Positions 14,975 through 23,686 of a stretch of 64,000 bases of DNA are shown piece after piece. Location: assembly GCF_045291395.1 (NCBI RefSeq), contig NZ_CP152342.1, positions 4,836,001 through 4,900,000 of the forward strand, in the 5' to 3' direction. This DNA is from MR-S7 sp000400995 (lineage in GTDB: Bacteria; Pseudomonadota; Gammaproteobacteria; Burkholderiales; Burkholderiaceae_C). Position numbers and translations under genes: made by a program. A model generated the notes under the pieces. That model searched no databases, was not told the DNA's origin, and was given only the letters and a program-made list of their open reading frames with translations. Each line of letters starts with the position of its first letter. The stretch's first letter is position 1.

Positions 14975-15394
14975 ATGCAAGTCCAGCCCTACCTGATGTT
15001 CGACGGCCGCTGCGAGGAGGCGCTGGATTTCTACGCGCAGGCGCTGGGCGCGCAGACCATGGTGCTGATGCGCTTCCGCGACAGCCCGGAGCCGCCGTCC
15101 GGCGAATGCGCCAGCGCCGCGCCGCCGGGCGACAAGGTCATGCACGCCGAGTTCCACATCGGCGAGACGGCGCTCATGGCCTCGGACGGCGACGCGGGCG
15201 GCAGGCCGATGTTCCAGGGCATCTCGCTGGCACTGTCCTCGCCCAGCGAGGCCGAGGCGCGCGCCCGCTTCGACGCGCTGGCCGACGGCGGCGCGGTGGT
15301 CATGCCGCTGGCCAAGACCTTCTTCTCGCCCGCGTTCGGCATGGTCAACGACCGCTTCGGCGTGTCGTGGATGGTGGTTACGGACGCGGGCTGA
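14975..15394 (+). CDS. PhnB-like VOC family protein
   Basis: A 139-residue protein of the PhnB/YjdN group (3-demethylubiquinone-9 3-methyltransferase-like VOC proteins). It opens MQVQPYLMFDGRCEEALDFYAQALGAQ and has KVMHAEFHIGETALMASDG, then FFSPAFGMVNDRFGVSWMVV at the end, the family hallmarks. No enzymatic activity is established for most members. GAAAGGAG lies 7-14 bp upstream of the chosen ATG. It forms a pair with the next gene (2-bp gap). Confidence 0.87.
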   Translation: MQVQPYLMFDGRCEEALDFYAQALGAQTMVLMRFRDSPEPPSGECASAAPPGDKVMHAEFHIGETALMASDGDAGGRPMFQGISLALSSPSEAEARARFDALADGGAVVMPLAKTFFSPAFGMVNDRFGVSWMVVTDAG

Positions 15395-15396
15395 CC

Positions 15397-15867
15397 ATGA
15401 TCGAGCCGCCCCGCATCGTCGAGATCGCCGCCGCGCGCGACACCGCCGTGATCCACGTGCGCTGCACGCGCGAGGACATCCGCAACACCATGGACCGCGG
15501 CGTGGCCGAGCTGCTGGAGGGCGTGCGCGCCCAGGGCGCCAGGCCCGCAGGCCCGCTGTTCACCCACCACCTGCGCCGCCCCACCGACAGCTTCGATTTC
15601 GAGATCGGCGTGCCCGTGGACAAGCCCGTCGGCCCGGCCGGCCGTATGCGCCCCAGCCAGTGGCCCGCGATGCGCGTGGCCCGCACCGAGCACCGCGGCC
15701 GCTACGAGGACCTGCCGCAGGCCTGGCGCGCCTTCATGGACTGGGCCGCGCAGCAGCAGCTCGACGTGACCGGCGACCTGTGGGAGTGCTACCTCACCGG
15801 CCCCGAGACCGGCTCCGACGCCAGCGCGTGGCGCACCGAGCTCAACCAGCCTCTGCGCAGCGTGTAG
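15397..15867 (+). CDS. GyrI-like small-molecule-binding domain protein
   Basis: A 156-residue stand-alone GyrI/SOUL-like (AraC effector-binding type) domain. Typical features are VIHVRCTREDIRNTMDRGVAELL near the start, GPLFTHHLR, FDFEIGVPVDKPV in the middle, and TEHRGRYEDLPQAWRAFMDWA, with WECYLTGPETGSD at the end. Such proteins bind hydrophobic ligands or hydrolyse cyclopropanoids; nothing here fixes the role. It starts 2 bp after the PhnB-like stop. Confidence 0.82.
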   Translation: MIEPPRIVEIAAARDTAVIHVRCTREDIRNTMDRGVAELLEGVRAQGARPAGPLFTHHLRRPTDSFDFEIGVPVDKPVGPAGRMRPSQWPAMRVARTEHRGRYEDLPQAWRAFMDWAAQQQLDVTGDLWECYLTGPETGSDASAWRTELNQPLRSV

Positions 15868-15874
15868 AGTTGCT

Positions 15875-15930
15875 CCCAAAAAAATAGCTGGTTGCGCTTG
15901 ATGGATAAGCGCTGGAGGCCGATTTGGCTG
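15875..15930 (+). repeat. Intergenic hairpin repeat, copy 5
   Basis: AAAAAATAGCTGGTTGCGCTTG, ATGGAT, AAGCGCTGGAGGCCGATTTGGCTG. Located 3' of the GyrI-like gene. This copy is close to the consensus for the window. Confidence 0.85.
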
Positions 15931-16057
15931 CAGGTGCTGCCATTGTCCCATCCGCGCACCACAGCGTTGCACGCGCGCCGCTGGTTTCCGCGCCGGGCGC
16001 CCGCATATGCTGGAAACGGCGCATTGCCGCATTCCCACGCCCTGGAGCACCTTGTCC

Positions 16058-17080
16058 ATGACTTCCTCTCCCATCCTGCGCAGCCAGCCCCTCGGCCCGC
16101 TGTGGCCCACGCTGGACCCGTTCCTCTTCTGCGCCCACCACGACGATGCCTACCCCGCCGGCAACGGCGCCATGGGCGTGCAGGCGGTGGCGCTGGAGGA
16201 GCGCCAGATCGGCAGCGACTTCAGCCGCAAGGACGGCTTTTCCATGTACCACGGCGACAGCGTGCCGGGCTTCCCCGGCCACCCGCACCGCGGCTTCGAG
16301 ACCGTGACGCTGGTGCGCAAGGGCCTGATCGACCACGCCGACTCGCTGGGCGCGGCCGCGCGCTTCGGCGGCGGCGACGTGCAGTGGCTCACCGCCGGGC
16401 GCGGCATCCAGCACTCGGAGATGTTCCCGCTGCTGCGCGCCGACCAGCCCAACCCGCTGGAGCTGTTCCAGATCTGGCTGAACCTGCCCGCCCGCCGCAA
16501 GATGGCCGCGCCGCACTTCACCATGTTCTGGAACGAGCGCATCCCGCGCGTGGAGCAGGACGGTGCCACCGTCACCGTGGTCGCCGGCGCACTGCCGGGG
16601 GCCACGCCGCTGCCGCCCCCGCCCGAGTCCTGGGCCGCTGATGCCGAGGGCGACGTGGCCATCTGGACGCTGCGCCTGGAACCCGGTGCGCGCTGGACGC
16701 TGCCTGCTGCCCGGGGCGAAGGCACGCGGCGCATGCTCTACTGGTTCACGGGCCAGGGCCTGGCGCTCGCCGGCGGCCGCGTGCCCGGCCATGCGGCGCT
16801 GGAGATCGTGGCGGACCAGGCGCTGGAGCTGCACAACACCGGCAGCGACGCCGTGGAATGCCTGCTGCTGCAGGGCCGCCCCATCGGCGAGCCGGTGGCG
16901 CAGTACGGCCCGTTCGTCATGAACACGCAGCAGGAAATCATGCAGGCCATGCAGGACTACCGCCGCACCCAGTTCGGCGGCTGGCCGTGGGACAGCCACG
17001 ACCCGGTGCACGGCCCCGAGGCCCGGCGCTTCGCGCGGCACCCCGGCGCGCAGGCCGACGAGGTGCCGCAGGGCGCCTGA
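16058..17080 (+). CDS. Pirin family protein
   Basis: A 340-residue bicupin. The N-terminal cupin carries the pirin metal motif GHPHRGFETVTLVRKG and the second metal cluster WLTAGRGIQHSEMFP. The C-terminal pirin domain includes LEPGARWTLPAA, LLQGRPIGEPVAQYGPFVMNTQQEI and the TQFGGWPW end. Pirins are Fe-binding proteins, some with quercetinase activity. The chosen ATG (MTSSPILRSQP) follows CTGGAG at 9 bp and matches usual family starts. It converges on the LysR gene with 3 bp between stops. Confidence 0.92.
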   Translation: MTSSPILRSQPLGPLWPTLDPFLFCAHHDDAYPAGNGAMGVQAVALEERQIGSDFSRKDGFSMYHGDSVPGFPGHPHRGFETVTLVRKGLIDHADSLGAAARFGGGDVQWLTAGRGIQHSEMFPLLRADQPNPLELFQIWLNLPARRKMAAPHFTMFWNERIPRVEQDGATVTVVAGALPGATPLPPPPESWAADAEGDVAIWTLRLEPGARWTLPAARGEGTRRMLYWFTGQGLALAGGRVPGHAALEIVADQALELHNTGSDAVECLLLQGRPIGEPVAQYGPFVMNTQQEIMQAMQDYRRTQFGGWPWDSHDPVHGPEARRFARHPGAQADEVPQGA

Positions 17081-17083
17081 GCG

Positions 17084-17974
17084 TCAGGCGCTGAATTCCT
17101 GCGCCAGGAAGTCCACCACCGCCCGCACGCGCGGCGCGAGCGAGCGGCCGCGCGGGTAGAGCAGATAGAAGCGGTCGTCCTCGGTGCGCTCCTGGTACTG
17201 CGTGAGCAGCGGCACGAGCGCGCCCGTCGCCAGGTCGCCCGCGATGTGGAAACGCGCGAGCCGCACCACGCCCAGCCCCAGCAGCGCGAAGGTACGCAGC
17301 AGCTCGCCCTGGTCCGCGCCGATGTAGTTCGGGATGTCGATGGTCTTGAGCCCGCCCTCGTCGTGGAACGTCCAGCGGTTCCACTGCGTGCGGATGGTGA
17401 AGTTCAGGCACCGGTGGCGCAGCAGGTCCTCGGGCTGCGCGGGCGTGCCGAAGCGCTGCAGGTAGCCGGGCGCGGCGGCGATGACCCAGGGGCGCAGCAT
17501 CAGCGGGCGGCCGATCAGCGTCTGCTCCGTGGGCCGGCCGCTGTGGATGGCCACGTCCAGCCCCTGGCGGATGAAGTCGCCGCGCTGCGTGCCCAGCACG
17601 AAGTCCAGGTGCAGGCGCGGGTGCTTGTCCAGCAGCCTGGGCAGACGGGGCGCGACGAGGTACTTGGCCGTGGTCAGCGCGGTGTGGATGCGCACGGTGC
17701 CCGAGACCTCGGCATCGGCCACGCGCGCGCCGGCCTCGGCCTCCTCCATCGCCTGCACCACCTGCTCGCCCGCCGCGCGAAAGCGCTCGCCCTCCTGCGT
17801 GAGGCGGATGGCGCCCGCCACGCGCTCGAACAGCCGCACGCCCAGACGCGCTTCCATGCGCGCGATGAGCTTGCTGATCGTCGAGGGCGACTGGTGCAGC
17901 CTGCGGCCCGCGCCGGAAAAGCTGCCTTCCTCCACCACGCGCAGGAACACCTGCAGTTCGCCGAACTTGTCCAT
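17084..17974 (-). CDS. LysR family transcriptional regulator
   Basis: A 296-residue LysR protein. The N-terminal helix-turn-helix (ELQVFLRVVEEGSFSGAGRRLHQSPSTISKLIARMEARLGVRLFER) is followed by a periplasmic-binding-like effector domain (GTVRIHTALTTAKYLVAPRL, DFIRQGLDVAIHSGRP, GLGVVRLARFHI). Start MDKFGEL is chosen because an inverted repeat that could be its operator lies just upstream (17983-17999), which a start at 17998 would place inside the gene. It is divergent from the AtuA-type gene, its likely target. Confidence 0.9.
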   Translation of the reverse strand: MDKFGELQVFLRVVEEGSFSGAGRRLHQSPSTISKLIARMEARLGVRLFERVAGAIRLTQEGERFRAAGEQVVQAMEEAEAGARVADAEVSGTVRIHTALTTAKYLVAPRLPRLLDKHPRLHLDFVLGTQRGDFIRQGLDVAIHSGRPTEQTLIGRPLMLRPWVIAAAPGYLQRFGTPAQPEDLLRHRCLNFTIRTQWNRWTFHDEGGLKTIDIPNYIGADQGELLRTFALLGLGVVRLARFHIAGDLATGALVPLLTQYQERTEDDRFYLLYPRGRSLAPRVRAVVDFLAQEFSA

Positions 17975-17982
17975 GAGATTCC

Positions 17983-17999
17983 TGTGAAATCCGTTCACA
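17983..17999. promoter_or_regulatory. Inverted repeat in LysR/AtuA divergent promoter region
   Basis: TGTGAA-ATCCG-TTCACA, perfect 6-bp arms and a T-N11-A-type layout expected for LysR binding, 9 bp upstream of the LysR ATG and about 80 bp upstream of the divergent gene. Assignment is by position and symmetry. Confidence 0.5.
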
Positions 18000-18080
18000 T
18001 GCGCTTTGCCGCCGCATGCGTTGTCTGCCTGGCCGTCACTCTACAGAATGCCCCGCAGACCCAGAACGGAGACAACGCGA

Positions 18081-19442
18081 ATGAGTGAGAACAAGCTGCT
18101 GCGCATCGGCTCGGGCGCGGCCTGGTGGGGCGACCGTGTGGAGCCCGCGGCGCTCAATGCCGAGCGCGGCGACCTCGACTATCTGTGCTTCGAGACCATG
18201 GCCGAGGCGACGGTCTCCGCCGCGCAGGTGCGCGCGCGGCGCGACCCGTCCTTTCCCGGCTACGACACCTACTTGGACGACCGCATGCGCGCCGTGCTGC
18301 CCGCCTGCATGCGTCGGGGCACGCGCATCGTCTCCAACCAGGGCTGGATCAACCCGCAGGGCGCGGCCCGGCGCATCGTGGAGCTGCTGCGCGAGCTGGG
18401 CATCGCGGGCGTGAAGGTGGCGGCGGTGGGCGGCAGCCTCATCACCGACCGCGTGCTGGAGCTGGCGCCCACCATCCTCGAAAACGGCCAGCCCACGGCC
18501 ACGCTCAAGGACACGCTGATCTCCGCCGAGGCCTACATGGGCGCCGAGCCCATCGTGCAGGCGCTGCGCGAGGGCGCGCAGATCGTGGTGACGGGCCGCG
18601 TGGCCGACCCGTCGCTGTTCCTCGCGCCCATGATGTACGAGTTCGGCTGGGACCCGCTCGACCACGAAAGGATCGGTGCGGGCAGCGGCATCGGCCACCT
18701 GATGGAGTGCGGCGCGCAGGTGACGGGTGGCTACTTCGCCGACCCGGGCCTCAAGGACGTGCCCGACCCGTGGAACTTCGCCTTCCCCATCGCCGAGGTG
18801 GATGCGCAGGGCGGCGTCACGCTCTCCAAGGTGGCGGGCACGGGCGGCGCCATCACCGCGCAGACCGTCAAGGAGCAGATGCTCTACGAGGTGCACGACC
18901 CCGCCCACTACATCACGCCCGACGTGGTGGTGGACTTCACCCGCGCGCGCATCGAGCCCCTGGGCCCCGACCGCGTGCGCGTCACCGGCCTCACCGGCAA
19001 GCCGCGCACGCCCACGCTCAAGGTCTCGATGGGCTGCACCGAGGGCTTCATCGGCGAGGACATGTTCTTCTACGCCGGCCCCGGCGCGCTGCGCCGCGCG
19101 CAGCTCGCCAAGAAGATTCTGGAAGAGCGCTTCAAGATCGTGCAGCTCGACGCCGAGGAGGTGCGCATCGACTTCCTGGGCCTGAACGCCATCCACGGCG
19201 CGGCCACGCCGCCCGATGCGCCCGAGCCCTACGAAGTCGCCGTGCGCGTGGCCGCGCGCACCCGCACGCGCGAGGAGGCCGTCAAGGTCGGCCGCGAGGT
19301 GGACGGCATGGCCGTCTCCGGCGTGGGCCACACCGGCAAGCGCGTGCCGCACCAGGACCGCACGCGCGAGGTGATCGGCGTGTGGTCATCGCTCGTGCCG
19401 CGCGGGCAGGTCGCGGCGCACATCGACTATTTCACGAGCTGA
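18081..19442 (+). CDS. AtuA-type DUF1446 acyclic terpene utilisation family protein
   Basis: A 453-residue DUF1446/AtuA protein. Typical blocks are RIGSGAAWWGDRVEPA, GDLDYLCFETMAEATVSAAQ, RIVSNQGWINPQGAAR, VTGRVADPSLFLAPMMYEFGW and AGTGGAITAQTVKEQMLYEVHDP. In Pseudomonas AtuA belongs to the citronellol/geraniol cluster, but many DUF1446 genes occur in unrelated acid-degradation operons beside Bug receptors, as here. The biochemical reaction is not established. RBS-like CGGAGA lies 12 bp upstream. It is followed after 12 bp by the small DUF4387-type gene. Confidence 0.88.
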   Translation: MSENKLLRIGSGAAWWGDRVEPAALNAERGDLDYLCFETMAEATVSAAQVRARRDPSFPGYDTYLDDRMRAVLPACMRRGTRIVSNQGWINPQGAARRIVELLRELGIAGVKVAAVGGSLITDRVLELAPTILENGQPTATLKDTLISAEAYMGAEPIVQALREGAQIVVTGRVADPSLFLAPMMYEFGWDPLDHERIGAGSGIGHLMECGAQVTGGYFADPGLKDVPDPWNFAFPIAEVDAQGGVTLSKVAGTGGAITAQTVKEQMLYEVHDPAHYITPDVVVDFTRARIEPLGPDRVRVTGLTGKPRTPTLKVSMGCTEGFIGEDMFFYAGPGALRRAQLAKKILEERFKIVQLDAEEVRIDFLGLNAIHGAATPPDAPEPYEVAVRVAARTRTREEAVKVGREVDGMAVSGVGHTGKRVPHQDRTREVIGVWSSLVPRGQVAAHIDYFTS

Positions 19443-19454
19443 GGAGCGACCGCC

Positions 19455-19808
19455 ATGAAGGCACGACTGGAACAGCTGGCCCACACGCGCTCGGGCGACA
19501 AGGGCAACACCTCCAACATCGCCGTGTTCGCCTACGAACCCGCGCTGTATCCGCTGCTCAAGGAGCAGCTCACCGCCGAGCGCTTCAAGGCCTTCCACCG
19601 CGCGGCCATCACCGGCGAGGTGCTGCGCTACGAGGCGGAGAACCTGCACGCGCTCAACTTCGTCGCGCACGGCGCCCTGGGCGGCGGCGTCTCGCGCAGC
19701 CTGTCGCTGGACAACTACGGCAAGGCGCTGTCGGCGGCCATCCTGGGCTTCGAGCTCGACGTGCCCGACGAGCTGGCGCCGCTGCTGCGCGAGCGTGCGC
19801 CCGCCTGA
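19455..19808 (+). CDS. DUF4387/AtuA-associated ferredoxin-fold small protein
   Basis: A 117-residue protein beginning MKARLEQLAHTRSGDKGNTSNIAVFAYEPALYPLL. The RSGDKG..SNI..FA signature is that of the small domain found fused to, or encoded beside, DUF1446/AtuA proteins. A subunit role with the preceding gene is inferred from this constant pairing and the 12-bp spacing. GAGGAGCGACC precedes the ATG. Confidence 0.85.
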   Translation: MKARLEQLAHTRSGDKGNTSNIAVFAYEPALYPLLKEQLTAERFKAFHRAAITGEVLRYEAENLHALNFVAHGALGGGVSRSLSLDNYGKALSAAILGFELDVPDELAPLLRERAPA

Positions 19809-19841
19809 CACCCCCTACACCACAAGCAAGGAGACACCACC

Positions 19842-20813
19842 ATGAACTTCAGGATGCTTCGCACGCTCGCGGCTGTGGCCCTTTCGGCCTGCGCCGTGCT
19901 GGCCCACGCCCAGAACTACCCCGCCAAGCCGGTGCGCATCGTCGTGCCCTACCCGGCGGGCGGCACCACGGACATCATCGCGCGCATCGCCGCCGCGCAG
20001 CTCGCCGAGCGGCTCAAGCAGCCCTTCGTGGTGGAGAACCGCGCGGGCGCGAGCGGCGCCATCGGGTCCGTGGCCGTGGCCCAGTCTGCGCCCGACGGCT
20101 ACACGCTGGTCATGGGCACGGCCAGCTCGCACGGCATCAACTCCGCGCTGCAGAAGAACCTGCCCTACGACGCGGTGAAGGACTTCGCGCCCGTCACCGT
20201 GGTCGCCAGCACGCCCAACATCGTGGTGGTGCACCCGAGCGTGCCCGCCAGGACATTGGGCGAGCTGTTGGCGCTGGCCAAGGCGCAGCCGGGCAAGATC
20301 AACTTCGGCTCCACCAGCCCCGGCGGCTCGCCGCACATGAGCGCGGAGCTGCTCAAGATGATGGCCGGCGTGGACATGACGCACGTGCCCTACAAGGGCG
20401 CCGCGCCCATGCTCACCGACCTGATCGGCGGGCAGATCCAGGTGGGCTTCGACAACCTGCCGTCCACCATCGGCTTCGTGCGCGGCGGCAAGGTGCGCGC
20501 GCTGGCCGTGACCACGCCGCAGCGCTGGCCCGGCGCGCCCGACATTCCCACGGTGGCCGAGAGCGGCGTGCCGGGCTACGAGGTCTCCGGATGGTTCGGC
20601 CTGCTGGCGCCCGCGGGCACGCCCAAGGCGGTGCTCGACACGCAGCAATCGGCCGTGGCGCAGGCCGTGCAGCAGCCCGAGGTGGCCAAGCAGCTGCGCG
20701 ACCTGGGCGCCGAGCCCGTGGCCAACAAGCCCGAGGCGTTCGCGCGCGACATCGCGGCCGACGTGGAGAAATGGCGCAAGGTGGTCCAGGCCACGGGCGT
20801 GAAGCTCGACTGA
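19842..20813 (+). CDS. Bug family tripartite tricarboxylate transporter substrate-binding protein
   Basis: A 323-residue periplasmic receptor with a signal peptide ending near AHA-QN. Bug blocks are present: YPAKPVRIVVPYPAGGTTDIIAR, VVENRAGASGAIGS, SAPDGYTLVMG, HVPYKGAAPMLTDLIGGQ, PDIPTVAESGVPGYE. It ends the AtuA-DUF4387-Bug set, 33 bp after the previous stop with AAGGAGA upstream. Probably it binds the compound handled by the two preceding proteins; the ligand is unknown. Confidence 0.93.
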   Translation: MNFRMLRTLAAVALSACAVLAHAQNYPAKPVRIVVPYPAGGTTDIIARIAAAQLAERLKQPFVVENRAGASGAIGSVAVAQSAPDGYTLVMGTASSHGINSALQKNLPYDAVKDFAPVTVVASTPNIVVVHPSVPARTLGELLALAKAQPGKINFGSTSPGGSPHMSAELLKMMAGVDMTHVPYKGAAPMLTDLIGGQIQVGFDNLPSTIGFVRGGKVRALAVTTPQRWPGAPDIPTVAESGVPGYEVSGWFGLLAPAGTPKAVLDTQQSAVAQAVQQPEVAKQLRDLGAEPVANKPEAFARDIAADVEKWRKVVQATGVKLD

Positions 20814-20864
20814 GCGCGGGGCGCGTGCGGGACAATGGCGCCTTCGTTTCGTGAACCCATTGCC

Positions 20865-21338
20865 ATGCATATCGCCAAAGACACCGCCGTCACCCTGACC
20901 TACAAGATCACCGAACCTGCCACGGGCAAGCTGCTCGACTCCGGCCACGTGGCCTACCTGCACGGCGGCTACGAGAATCTCTTCGCCAAGGTGGAGGCCG
21001 CGCTGGAAGGCCAGGCCGCGGGCCATGCCGCCACGGTTGACCTGGCCGTGGAGGACGCCTTCGGCCCGCGCGACGAGAGCCTGGTGCGCACCATCCCCAA
21101 GAGCGAATTCCCGCCCGGCGTGAAGGTGGGCGGCCAGCTCCAGGGGCCGGGTGCGGACGGGCAGCCGCAGGTGTTCCACGTGGTCAAGATCAAGGGCCCC
21201 GAGGTGCACCTGGACGGCAACCACCCGCTGGCCGGCAAGGCGCTGCGCTTCGCCTGCAAGGTGACCGAGGTGCGCGCCGCCACGGCCGAGGAAATCGCCC
21301 ACCGCCACGTGCACGGCGGCCACGGCCACCACCATTGA
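20865..21338 (+). CDS. SlyD-like FKBP-type peptidyl-prolyl isomerase
   Basis: A 157-residue SlyD/FkpB-type protein. MHIAKDTAVTLTYKITEPATGKLLDSG, GYENLFAKVEAALEGQ and DAFGPRDESLVRTIPKSEFP show the FKBP core interrupted by the IF (chaperone) domain, closing with NHPLAGKALRFACKVTEVR. The last residues (HRHVHGGHGHHH) are His-rich, as in metal-binding SlyD proteins, so nickel or zinc binding is plausible. Start MHIAKD is preferred over 20835 by family alignment. Confidence 0.9.
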   Translation: MHIAKDTAVTLTYKITEPATGKLLDSGHVAYLHGGYENLFAKVEAALEGQAAGHAATVDLAVEDAFGPRDESLVRTIPKSEFPPGVKVGGQLQGPGADGQPQVFHVVKIKGPEVHLDGNHPLAGKALRFACKVTEVRAATAEEIAHRHVHGGHGHHH

Positions 21339-21352
21339 CGTGGCGGTGCGGC

Positions 21353-21418
21353 AGCTCGCTATGTAAAAGTGAGCTGCTCGCGCTTGTCCTGATTGGTCTG
21401 GGGTGCTATTTGTCTCAT
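21353..21418 (+). repeat. Degenerate intergenic hairpin repeat, copy 6
   Basis: A diverged member: GTGAGCTGCTCGCGCTTGTCC is recognisable while the right arm (ATTGGTCTGGGGTGC) has decayed. Located 3' of the SlyD-like gene. Confidence 0.5.
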
Positions 21419-21443
21419 AAATGCCTAAAGCCGGTTGTTGAAA

Positions 21444-21468
21444 GATAATTGCGAATCTTTCTCAATAT
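21444..21468 (+). promoter_or_regulatory. Putative Fur box before TonB-dependent receptor
   Basis: GATAATTGCGAATCTTTCTC and the following AATAT, ending 10 bp before the receptor ATG, resembles the AT-rich GATAAT/GCGAAT.ATTCTC repeats recognised by Fur in betaproteobacteria. Match judged by eye. Confidence 0.5.
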
Positions 21469-21478
21469 CCTTTTCATC

Positions 21479-23686
21479 ATGCATCCGAACACTATCCGCT
21501 TCCCGCTGCTGCCCGTCGCGGCGGCCGTGGGCCTGGCGCTCGCGGCGGGCGCCGCCGGCGCGCAGGCACAGGCCTCCGACAGCGCACCCTCCCTGGCCAC
21601 CGTGACCGTGGAGGCCAGCGCCGACGCGTCGGCCCAGGGCCTGGCCAAGCCCTACGCGGGCGGGCAGGTGGCGCGCGGCGCGCGCGCGGGCGTGCTGGGC
21701 ACCCAGGACATGATGGACACGCCGTTCTCCGCCACCAGCTACACCAGCGAGCTGATCCAGGACCAGCAGGCCAAGAGCGTGGGCGACGTGCTGCTCAACG
21801 ATGCCGGCGTGCGCCAGGCACGGGGCTTCGGCAATTTCCAGCAGACGTACTTCGTGCGCGGCTTCACACTGTATTCGGACGACGTGGCCTACAACGGCCT
21901 GTACGGCCTGGTGCCGCGCCAGTACATGGCCACCGAGTTCGTCGAGCGCGTGGAGGTGTTCCGCGGCGCGAACGCGTTCCTGAGCGGATCGGGTGCGGGC
22001 AGCGTGAGCGGCGGCGGCCTGGGCGGCCTCATCAACGTGGTGCCCAAGCGCGCCAGCAACGAGCCGCTCAGCCGCGTGGCCGTGGGCGTGGCCAGCGGCG
22101 GGCAGCTCTACGCGGCCACCGATCTCTCCCGCCGCTTCGGCCCCGACAACGCCACGGGCGTGCGCCTGAACCTGGCGCGGCGCAGCGGCGACACGGGCGT
22201 GGACAACGAGGACACGCGCACCACCGTGGGCTCGCTGGGCCTGGACTGGCGCAGCAGCCGCACGCGCCTGTCGGCCGACCTGGGCTGGCAGGAGCACAAG
22301 CTGAGCGCGCCCCGGCCCGCCGTCACGCCCACGGCCAGCCTGCCGATGCCGGCCGTGCCCGATGCCAAGGCCAACTACGCCCAGCCCTGGACGTACTCCG
22401 ACAGCCGCGACTTGTTCGGCACCGTGCGCGGCGAGTTCGACTTCAGCGACCAGTGGACGGGCTGGGCAGCCCTGGGCATGCGCCGCGGCAAGGAAGACAA
22501 TTCCCTGTCGGGCCTGACGCTCTCGAGCGCCACGGGCAATGCCACGCTCAACCGCTTCGACAACACGCGCGAGAACCACATCAAGACCGGCGAGCTGGGC
22601 GTGCGCGGCAAGTTCGAGACCGGCGCGGTCAAGCACACGGCCGTGGCGTCGCTCTCGGCCTTCGACTCCAGCGAACGCAACGCCTGGGGCTACAACTACG
22701 CGACCGGCCAGACCAACAACATCTACAACCCCGTGGCGCTGACCCCGCCGGCCCTGACCGGCTTTGGCGGCACGCTGGGCAGCCCGCGCGAGACCGAGCG
22801 CATCAAGACCGGCAGCCTGGCGCTGGCCGACACCATGGCCTTCCTGGACGAGCGCCTGCTGGTCACGCTGGGCCTGCGCCACCAGACCATCAAGGTCGAC
22901 GGCTTCGATGCCACCACCGGCGCCAGCGCCGGCAGCTACGACAAGAGCCGCGTGACCCCGGTGGGCGGCATCGTGTTCAAGCTACGCTCCGACGTGTCGG
23001 TCTACGCCAACTACATCGAAGGGCTGGCCAAGGGCGGCTCCGCCCCGGCGACCAGCGGCGGGCAGCCCGTCGCCAATGCCGGCGAGGTGTTCGCGCCCTA
23101 CGTCACGCGCCAGAAGGAAGTGGGCCTCAAGTACGACGGCGGCAGCATCGGCGCCAGCGCCGCCTTCTTCACCACCGACATGCCCAGCGCCTACGTGATG
23201 AACAACGTCTACGGCGTGTTCGGCAAGCAGCGCAACCGGGGGCTGGAGTTCAACGTGTTCGGCGAACCCGCCAAGGGCCTGCGCGTGCTCGGCGGCCTGA
23301 CGCTGCTGGATGCCAAGTACCTGACCACGGCGGGCGGCGCCTTCGACGGCAACCGCGTGGTGGGCGTGCCGCGCACCCAGGCCAACCTGGGTGCCGAGTG
23401 GGACGTGCCGGGCGTCAGCGGCCTCGCGCTCAACGCGCGCGTGCTCTACACCGGCGCCCAGTACGCCAACGCGGCCAGCACCCTGCGCGCGCCGGGCTGG
23501 ACCCGGCTGGACCTGGGCGCGCGCTACCTGCTGGACGTAGGCGGCCGGCTCGTCACGCTCAACGCGCGCGTGGACAACGTGGCCAACCGCGGCTACTGGG
23601 CCTCGGTGGGCGGCTACACCACCTACGGCTACCTGGTGCAGGGCGCGCCGCGCACGTTCTCGCTCACGGCTAGCGTCGACTTCTGA
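21479..23686 (+). CDS. TonB-dependent siderophore receptor
   Basis: A 735-residue outer-membrane receptor. The signal peptide of about 32 residues ends at AQA-QA, and TVTVEA may be the TonB box. The plug domain has DMMDTPFSATSYTSELIQDQQAKSVGDVLLNDAGVRQ, FVRGF, and VEVFRGANAFLSGSG.GSVSGGGLGGLINVVPKRA. The barrel ends in Phe (TASVDF), as required for outer-membrane assembly. It is of the siderophore-receptor subgroup (FhuE/FpvA-like), but the ligand is unknown. ATG 21479 is preferred over an upstream TTG. The stop overlaps the ATG of the PepSY protein, so both act together, probably under Fur. Confidence 0.93.
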   Translation: MHPNTIRFPLLPVAAAVGLALAAGAAGAQAQASDSAPSLATVTVEASADASAQGLAKPYAGGQVARGARAGVLGTQDMMDTPFSATSYTSELIQDQQAKSVGDVLLNDAGVRQARGFGNFQQTYFVRGFTLYSDDVAYNGLYGLVPRQYMATEFVERVEVFRGANAFLSGSGAGSVSGGGLGGLINVVPKRASNEPLSRVAVGVASGGQLYAATDLSRRFGPDNATGVRLNLARRSGDTGVDNEDTRTTVGSLGLDWRSSRTRLSADLGWQEHKLSAPRPAVTPTASLPMPAVPDAKANYAQPWTYSDSRDLFGTVRGEFDFSDQWTGWAALGMRRGKEDNSLSGLTLSSATGNATLNRFDNTRENHIKTGELGVRGKFETGAVKHTAVASLSAFDSSERNAWGYNYATGQTNNIYNPVALTPPALTGFGGTLGSPRETERIKTGSLALADTMAFLDERLLVTLGLRHQTIKVDGFDATTGASAGSYDKSRVTPVGGIVFKLRSDVSVYANYIEGLAKGGSAPATSGGQPVANAGEVFAPYVTRQKEVGLKYDGGSIGASAAFFTTDMPSAYVMNNVYGVFGKQRNRGLEFNVFGEPAKGLRVLGGLTLLDAKYLTTAGGAFDGNRVVGVPRTQANLGAEWDVPGVSGLALNARVLYTGAQYANAASTLRAPGWTRLDLGARYLLDVGGRLVTLNARVDNVANRGYWASVGGYTTYGYLVQGAPRTFSLTASVDF

